DNA from: Desulfobacca acetoxidans
Lineage (GTDB): Bacteria; Desulfobacterota; Desulfobaccia; Desulfobaccales; 0-14-0-80-60-11
NCBI GenBank assembly: GCA_022736495.1
Contig: DZCR01000019.1
Coordinates: 1 to 29,867, forward strand
Length of the DNA: 29,867 nt
Direction of reading: 5' to 3'
Shown here: piece by piece, positions 25,072-29,867 of the stretch
Numbering within the stretch: the stretch's first letter is position 1
How the letters are laid out: the number at the start of each line of letters is the position of its first letter
Notes under the pieces: generated by a model
The model's database searches: none
Told to the model about the DNA's origin: nothing
Seen by the model: only the letters and a program-made list of their open reading frames with translations
Position numbers and translations under genes: made by a program

Positions 25072-26175
25072 TTACCCGACTTTTCCGGATCTGACCACAG
25101 AGGGCAGGATCTGATGACAACGTGCCTCAAAATTCTCAAAAAAGAAGTACTCCAGCCCCGGCGGAATGACGCCCCGGGGCCGGCTCAAAGCCTCGATAAT
25201 GCCGGCCTGAATCTCTTCGGGACGGCGCGGGTCCACCAAGATCCCCAAGGATCCGCCCCGCAAGGCCTCCCGGCTCCCATCCAGGGTGCTGCCGACTGCC
25301 GGAATCCCGCATGCCAGGGCCTCTAAAAAGACGAAGCCGAACCCTTCGCCACGGCCAGGCATCACAAAGGCGTCGGCGAGGCGATAATGGTCGGCTTTCT
25401 CCGCCTCGGGGACGAATCCGGCAAACACTAAGCGGTCCCTTATCCCCAATGATCGGGCCTTTGCCTCCAGCCGAGGCCGATCATCACCATCGCCGACGAT
25501 CAGATAGGCGATATTGGAGATGCGGTTTGCCAACACCGGGAGTAAATCCATGATCTCATCAAAACCCTTGTATTTTTCTTCTGCGGCCAGTCTTCCTAAG
25601 GTCATCAAAACAACTTTGTCTTTGAGACCGTAACGCTCGAGCAATTCGGGAGACTTGGCCCCAACACCATAATTCTTTTGAATTACCGCGTTGGGAAGAA
25701 TAAAGTATTGTTTTTGAGTTAGTTGAGACCATTCCAAAAATTTATGCATAGTTATTTCGCTTATAGAAATAATTGAGTCTATTTTACGTAATAAGTATTT
25801 TATGAGAATGGTTTTTGGTGGAACCCAGACATCTATACCGTAAATAAGTAATAATAACCGCCCTCTGGTGATCAGTTTTACCAAAGCTGCAACGGGCAGT
25901 AATTTAATATGGCCACAAACGATTAAATCAAACCTTGATCTTGCTTTTAATAATCTCAGGACAGCCTTGATATAAGACACCCTGTCAGGTAAGGCCTTGG
26001 TAATATAGGTGAGCTTGGGAGGCATGGTCTCCGGGGCCAGGGCCATGCGCCGGGGCACTGCCACTACTTCTTCTACTTCAGGCGCAGAACATAAAGCCCG
26101 TAATAAATCCCGATTGTATTTGGCGATGCCCCCCAGACCGCCAAAGGCTTCCATGGCCAGAAATAAAATTCTCAT
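25072..26175 (-). CDS. Glycosyltransferase family 4
   Basis: The 367-residue GT-B enzyme starts ILFLAMEAFGGLGGIAKYNR, with the double-glycine acceptor loop. The middle has FDLIVCGHIKLLPVA, IYGIDVWVPP, and a domain linker at ILPNAV. The donor half shows VLMTLGRLAAEEKYKGFDEI, LIVGDGDDRPRLEAKARSLG, RLVFAGFVPEAEKADHYRLA and AFVMPGRGEGFGFVFLEALA with the E-x7-E pattern. The ATG overlaps the stop of the asparagine synthase gene by four bases (ATGA), and 18 bases separate its own stop from the dehydratase start. It should be cytoplasmic and add one sugar of the repeat unit. Substrates are not assigned. Confidence 0.87.
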   Translation of the reverse strand: MRILFLAMEAFGGLGGIAKYNRDLLRALCSAPEVEEVVAVPRRMALAPETMPPKLTYITKALPDRVSYIKAVLRLLKARSRFDLIVCGHIKLLPVAALVKLITRGRLLLLIYGIDVWVPPKTILIKYLLRKIDSIISISEITMHKFLEWSQLTQKQYFILPNAVIQKNYGVGAKSPELLERYGLKDKVVLMTLGRLAAEEKYKGFDEIMDLLPVLANRISNIAYLIVGDGDDRPRLEAKARSLGIRDRLVFAGFVPEAEKADHYRLADAFVMPGRGEGFGFVFLEALACGIPAVGSTLDGSREALRGGSLGILVDPRRPEEIQAGIIEALSRPRGVIPPGLEYFFFENFEARCHQILPSVVRSGKVG

Positions 26176-27983
26176 GGGGTGGTGTGGTGCTTATAGACGG
26201 TTTGGGCCCAGGCGCGCCAGTTATGGTCCCAATTGGCCCCATGATGGGAAGAGGCCGTAGCTAACCAGCGGGTCACCGGCACCAGAAAACCGGATTTAGG
26301 CCGATTCAGGACTGCAGCGGGCAAGGGGGTTGCAGGCGTGGCCGCCATATCCCGTTTGCCGGGGCGCTGGCTCGATGCCAGCAGGGGCCCAATTTTTCTC
26401 AAGAGCGTGATATCCACCAGCGGCACCCGAATTTCCAAAGAATGGGCCATCCCGGCCCAATCAGCCACGCGCAAGAGCTGATTGCGCATATACCATACCA
26501 TTTCCAGCGCCGCAACCTTCAAAAAATCTTCCGGAACGTGAGGGACAGTTTCTTCCAGGCGCACCAGCGGCTGCAACTCTTCCCAACCGGCGCGGGCCAG
26601 GTCCGGGTCCATGACCTCCGGCAACTCCCAGGGCATAAACAAGCCCCGCCGCAGCAGATAAGCCCCGGCGTAGCTGCCGCCATATTCCAGCAGCCCGGCA
26701 TATTTCGGAGAAATGAACCGTTTCAGCAAGGGAGCGGCGACTCGGCGGAACAACCGGCCCAATCCCGGGAAGCCGCTGACCGGGGCGAGGGCCCGGGTCA
26801 TCCTGGGGAGGTCATGAAAGCTGGGATAGCCGCCAAAGAGTTCATCTCCCCCCAGGCCTGAGATGGCCGTTTTCATGCCTGCGGCGCTAGCCGCCTTGGC
26901 GACAAAATACATATTGACCCCGTCGGTGGCGGGCTGGTCCATCACTGCCAAAATTCTTTGGTAATCGCTCTGAAAATCCTCCCGGGTTATCCATTGCGTC
27001 TGGTGAATCGTACCATACTGTGTGGCAATCTTAGCCGCATAAGAGGTTTCGTCCTGCCCAGTTCCCCGCAATTCCTGAAAGCCCAGGGTGAGGGAATGCA
27101 ACTGCCCCTGTGCCTGGCTGGCCATCGCCGTGATGGTACTTGAATCCAGGCCCGACGACAGAAATATGCCCACCGGGACATCCGCCACCAAATGATGCCT
27201 GACACTGTCCTCCAGGGCCTGCTTTAGCTCAGCGTGCGCCGCCTCCCGATCGATGCCGGCGTTTTTCCCGGTATTATAAGCCGTTTCGAATTCTGCGGGG
27301 ATAGTGCAAAAGCTTCGCATTTCGGTGTTTCCCCGGAGATCTTTGACCAGGAACGACCCCGCCGGGAGAGCCCGAACTCCCCGAAAGAGGGTGTAGGGCT
27401 CCGGCACATACCCCCAGAGAAAAAAGCCCGCATGCCCGGCGGGCTGGGGCGTGGTATCGACGGCGCCGCCTGCCAGCAAGGCCTTGACCTGAGAGGCAAA
27501 CCTCAAGGTCTTGCCGTCATCGGCATAGTAGAGGGGCTTGATGCCGAAGGGGTCCCGGCCCAGCAACAAGCTTTCCCTGACATTGTCCCAGATGGCAAAG
27601 GCATACATGCCCCGCAGGTGCTCCATCATGCCCGAGCCGAATTCCTGATAGAGATGGAGCAAAACCTCGGTATCGCTGTGGGATCGGAAGCGATGCCCCT
27701 TGGTCGCAAGCAAGTCACGCAGTTCCCGATAGTTATAGATCTCGCCGTTAAATACCACCCAGACCGATTGGTCAGGGGTGCCCATGGGCTGAGCCCCCGC
27801 CTCGCTCAAATCAATAATCGACAGACGGCGATGGGCTAAGGCCACCCGCGCATCGGCTGACACCCATAAGCCCGCGCCATCCGGCCCTCGGGATCTCATG
27901 GCCTGGCGCATTTTCACGGTTTCCTCCCTATCTACCGGAGGCGCCGCGTTATGATAGGCCAAGATTCCAACAATGCCGCACAT
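26172..27983 (-). CDS. asnB: Asparagine synthase (glutamine-hydrolysing)-like amidotransferase
   Basis: The 603-residue two-domain protein begins MCGIVGILAY, so Cys2 is free to act as the N-terminal nucleophile that releases ammonia from glutamine. Glutaminase-domain marks are RGPDGAG (32-38), LAHRRLSIIDLS (49-60), NGEIYNY (79-85) and GRDPFGIKPLYY (142-153). The synthetase domain has the ATP PP-loop SSGLDSS (276-282), SGLGGDELFGGY, and EIRVPLVD near the C-terminus. As first gene of the polysaccharide operon, followed by an ATGA overlap to a glycosyltransferase, it may make an amide on a sugar acid rather than free asparagine. Many capsule and exopolysaccharide loci carry such copies. Housekeeping asparagine synthesis is the alternative. 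Confidence 0.9.
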   Translation of the reverse strand: MCGIVGILAYHNAAPPVDREETVKMRQAMRSRGPDGAGLWVSADARVALAHRRLSIIDLSEAGAQPMGTPDQSVWVVFNGEIYNYRELRDLLATKGHRFRSHSDTEVLLHLYQEFGSGMMEHLRGMYAFAIWDNVRESLLLGRDPFGIKPLYYADDGKTLRFASQVKALLAGGAVDTTPQPAGHAGFFLWGYVPEPYTLFRGVRALPAGSFLVKDLRGNTEMRSFCTIPAEFETAYNTGKNAGIDREAAHAELKQALEDSVRHHLVADVPVGIFLSSGLDSSTITAMASQAQGQLHSLTLGFQELRGTGQDETSYAAKIATQYGTIHQTQWITREDFQSDYQRILAVMDQPATDGVNMYFVAKAASAAGMKTAISGLGGDELFGGYPSFHDLPRMTRALAPVSGFPGLGRLFRRVAAPLLKRFISPKYAGLLEYGGSYAGAYLLRRGLFMPWELPEVMDPDLARAGWEELQPLVRLEETVPHVPEDFLKVAALEMVWYMRNQLLRVADWAGMAHSLEIRVPLVDITLLRKIGPLLASSQRPGKRDMAATPATPLPAAVLNRPKSGFLVPVTRWLATASSHHGANWDHNWRAWAQTVYKHHTTP

Positions 27984-28357
27984 TTTATTTACCGGAATAC
28001 CAAACGGGTGTTATCAAAGACCATTTCGGAACCGTTAAACCAGGGCTCAGTATAACTGGAATTTTGTCCGAAATATTGTAAGTTTAAGGTCTAATCGGTT
28101 ATACCAAGTTTCAAGCATAAGAAAAAAACTGGACCAGCACTGTCCAGCTTTATCAAGAGAAGCATGGATCAGGATAAGATGAGGTTTTTGGGATAATCTC
28201 CACGCCATGCTTGCTATTACTTTACCTGAGTAAGCTAAGGCTTTCAAGGAGATTCGCCCAACCGCCGGTCCTCAGGGACTCCTGATAAATTCCCGTCACG
28301 CTGAGATAGGGGTGGTCAGACCTCAAAAGAAAGACGAGGTTTTTTCCGATTTAGGGC

Positions 28358-28386
28358 TTGCAAGTTTCCTTAGGGGAATTAATATT
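28358..28386 (+). promoter_or_regulatory. Weak sigma-70-like promoter before the sulfite reductase-like gene
   Basis: TTGCAA at 28358-28363 and AATATT at 28381-28386 are separated by 17 bases, each matching the consensus at four of six positions. Transcription would start about 30 bases before the ATG at 28423. The match is modest. Confidence 0.3.
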
Positions 28387-28410
28387 ACAAGATAATTGTT
28401 CTTGTTTCAT

Positions 28411-28416
28411 AGGAGG
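28411..28416 (+). promoter_or_regulatory. Consensus ribosome binding site
   Basis: A perfect AGGAGG lies 6 bases before the ATG at 28423. It rejects the longer frame that opens 27 bases upstream and suggests strong translation of this gene. Confidence 0.75.
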
Positions 28417-28422
28417 AAGTAC

Positions 28423-29097
28423 ATGGCGGACGATATTCTGGAAAAAGGGGCTATTGTGCAGCGCGATAAGGAATCTTATGCTATTGCTCCCCATATTCCC
28501 GGTGGGATTATCACTGATTTCAACTTGCTGCGCCGGCTGGCCGACGTGGCGGACAAATATGGCGTCAAGGCGATCAAACTGACCTCGGCGCAACGGTTCG
28601 CCCTGGTGGGACTTAAGCCCGAAGAACTGGACCAGGTGTGGCAGGATTTGGGGCTGGTGCCCGGCGCGGCCATCGGTCTGTGCGTCCGCTCCATCAAGAT
28701 TTGTCCCGGCACGACTTTTTGCCGTTTTGGCCAGCAAGACGCGGTGGGGGTGGGGCTCCAACTCGATGAGAAATACCACGGCATGCCCCTGCCCTTCAAA
28801 TTCAAGATCGGGGTCTCGGGGTGCCCCAACAATTGTTCTGAATCCGTCATCAAAGATTTAGGGCTGGTGGGCGCACCCAAGGGTTGGCGGGTGCTGGTGG
28901 GCGGGTTCGCCTCGGGGCTGAAACCCCGCCTGGCGGATGTCATTGCCATCGACCTGACAGATGCGGAGGCTATCACCCTGGCCGAGCGGGTGTTGGACTG
29001 GTTCGAGAAAGCCGGCAAGAAGAAGCGCCTGGGCAAGCTCATCGATGAGATGGGATTGCCTGCCTTTAAGGCGGAACTGGGCCTGCCGGCAACCTAA
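28423..29097 (+). CDS. Small siroheme/Fe4S sulfite reductase-like protein (low-spin type)
   Basis: The 224-residue protein has a nitrite/sulfite reductase ferredoxin-like half (about 15-85) and a siroheme/Fe4S half. The cluster motif is complete: C94-x5-C100 in ICPGTTFC and C134-x3-C138 in GVSGCPNNCSES. The last cysteine of this motif normally bridges the cluster and siroheme. A single ferredoxin-like plus haem module of about 220 residues matches the small 'assimilatory-type' low-spin sulfite reductase known from Desulfovibrio and related proteins of methanogens, not the much larger CysI, NirA or DsrAB. It probably reduces sulfite or nitrite in the cytoplasm, but its physiological role is unclear even in the model organism. 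The gene stands alone between the polysaccharide operon and a transposase remnant, with a consensus ribosome binding site. Confidence 0.8.
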   Translation: MADDILEKGAIVQRDKESYAIAPHIPGGIITDFNLLRRLADVADKYGVKAIKLTSAQRFALVGLKPEELDQVWQDLGLVPGAAIGLCVRSIKICPGTTFCRFGQQDAVGVGLQLDEKYHGMPLPFKFKIGVSGCPNNCSESVIKDLGLVGAPKGWRVLVGGFASGLKPRLADVIAIDLTDAEAITLAERVLDWFEKAGKKKRLGKLIDEMGLPAFKAELGLPAT

Positions 29098-29113
29098 GTT
29101 GCGCGGCAGGTAA

Positions 29114-29149
29114 GGGGCGGGCCCGGCACGCCGTTGCCCCACCTCTTTT
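29114..29149 (+). terminator. Possible terminator after the sulfite reductase-like gene
   Basis: GGGGC (29114-29118) and GCCCC (29136-29140) can pair, with a GC-rich 17-base interior, and are followed by ACCTCTTTT. The stem is short and the T run has only four bases, so the call is tentative. Confidence 0.3.
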
Positions 29150-29282
29150 CCTCCCTCGTTCCTCGGCTCCCGCTGGCGAGGGCTCATTGTCGTCAAGCTC
29201 CAGGGGAACCGGTCTTCCGGCGCCCCAGGGCAATCGCATGTAAAAATCAGGTTGTGGGCACTTTCAGCAGATAGACATAGTC

Positions 29283-29867
29283 CTAGGCGGCTTTGACACG
29301 TTTGGTTTGCATGTCGCCTTTAAGGGATTTTTCCCGTTTAAGCATGTTGATCGCCATGTGACGCAGGATGCCCAGATTTTTCGGGGCATGGTCTTTGCGG
29401 ACGCGGCAGTGGTCTCCCCGGAAAGAGATATCCAGGCGCCAGTGCAGGCCGTTTTCGATCTCCGAGGGCTTTGGCGATGGTGGGGGCGTGGTTTTCGAGG
29501 CTGGAGATGAAGTGGGAGGTTTCCGTAGAGGTCGTGCCATTCACTTCCCGTTCCCGGACAGCCATGCAGATGGTGTTAATTCCCGGCCATTCGGTTTTCC
29601 CCGGGAGCCGATATTATTGGTGGTAAGATAGCGTCTGGATTCGATGCGGCCATGCTCCCCATCCACGGTTTCGAGGTGTCAAAGGGGCTGTTGGCCGGTT
29701 CTTGAAAGAACAGGGCAATATCCTCATGGAGTCCTTTCTGATTGTCCTTGACCTGGATGACGTAATCGGCTTTTGCGTCGATAATCGTTTGGGTGATTTT
29801 TTTCTGGCACCCCATGGCGTCGATGGTGACAATGGCTCCCTGCAAGTCCAGGGTTTTGATCAGTTCC
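29283..29867 (-). pseudogene. ISAs1-family transposase remnant, frameshifted and cut by the window end
   Basis: Reading leftward from the right edge, the DDE transposase core appears as TLDLQGAIVTIDAMGCQKKI then DYVIQVKDNQKGLHEDIALF, the hallmark of ISAs1 (H-repeat) transposases. The frame is then lost. A second frame carries VREREVNGTTSTETSHFISS (from about 29560) and a third carries EIENGLHWRLDISF then KNLGILRHMAINMLKREKS, ending in TAG at 29283-29285. Between these blocks the segment corresponding to HGRIESRRYLTT falls in yet another frame, and the usual R-x-HW before the IEN block is missing. At least three frameshifts are therefore needed to rebuild the protein. The N-terminal part lies outside the window. 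No terminal inverted repeat was identified at the left end. Confidence 0.88.

Larger units (their letters stand above)
27984..28422. other. Divergent gene-free region
   Basis: About 440 bases separate the polysaccharide operon (leftward) from the sulfite reductase-like gene (rightward), so promoters for both should lie here. On the - strand a TATACT (28054-28049) is a possible -10 for the operon, but no -35 at proper spacing was found. No JUMPstart or ops (GGCGGTAG) sequence was seen. A short inverted repeat, ACCTC 28320-28324 with GAGGT 28336-28340, is followed by a T run. It is only five pairs with an 11-base loop, a poor terminator. A frame of 66 codons at 28047-28247 (-) was judged non-coding. 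Confidence 0.5.

Noticed and set aside
28047..28247. 66-codon - strand frame in the divergent intergenic region
   Set aside because: It has no recognisable domain and no convincing ribosome binding site, and it lies where operon promoters are expected.
27984..28422. JUMPstart/ops anti-termination element expected before a long polysaccharide operon
   Set aside because: No GGCGGTAG or close variant was seen on the - strand before the first gene.
28476..29042. 188-codon - strand frame opposite the sulfite reductase-like gene
   Set aside because: The + strand frame has complete cluster motifs and a consensus ribosome binding site; the - strand frame has neither.
1..29867. CRISPR arrays, tRNA or rRNA genes, tandem repeats
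   Set aside because: No regularly spaced repeats and no recognisable structural RNA sequences were noticed on either strand by eye.

Overview
The window looks like a chromosomal piece of a GC-rich anaerobic bacterium, most likely of the deltaproteobacterial / Desulfobacterota type. That placement is an inference. It rests on a small low-spin-type sulfite reductase protein at the right, a colanic-acid-like exopolysaccharide locus, and a serine-palmitoyltransferase-like enzyme linked to an ABC exporter. No rRNA, tRNA or CRISPR array was seen.

Left part (1-10468, all + strand). The end of an unknown gene overlaps a polytopic GT-C-like membrane protein. A roughly 500-base gene-free leader follows, with two promoter-like elements. 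Next comes a tightly packed operon: an alpha-oxoamine synthase (serine palmitoyltransferase-like), a MacB/FtsX-type permease, a LolD/MacB-type ATPase, a TolC-type outer-membrane channel, a MacA/HlyD-type adaptor, a GNAT-fold acyltransferase of the kind that includes bacterial ceramide synthase candidates, and a second GT-C-like membrane protein. My reading is that this operon makes a sphingoid-type or other acyl-amino-ketone lipid, possibly N-acylates and glycosylates it, and exports it through a three-part pump. This is the most interesting part of the window.

Middle part (10575-27983, all - strand). This is a 15-gene Wzx-type exopolysaccharide operon, transcribed right to left. It starts with an asparagine synthase-like amidotransferase. 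Then come several GT4 or CgeB-like glycosyltransferases, a GDP-mannose 4,6-dehydratase-like enzyme, an acyltransferase-3 membrane protein, an FkbM methyltransferase, a class I methyltransferase, an AlgJ/AlgX-like SGNH protein, the Wzx flippase, a GT4 and a GT2. It ends with a WcaF-WcaI-WcaJ trio resembling the colanic acid pathway, in which WcaJ is the priming phosphosugar transferase. Genes between about 17580 and 22890 include strongly AT-rich ones embedded in GC-rich flanks, which points to mosaic assembly. No Wzy polymerase, Wzz/Wzc regulator or Wza channel is evident in the window.

Right part (27984-29867). A gene-free divergent region of about 440 bases is followed by the small siroheme/Fe4S sulfite reductase-like gene on the + strand. 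The window ends in a frameshifted remnant of an ISAs1-family transposase on the - strand that runs off the right edge.
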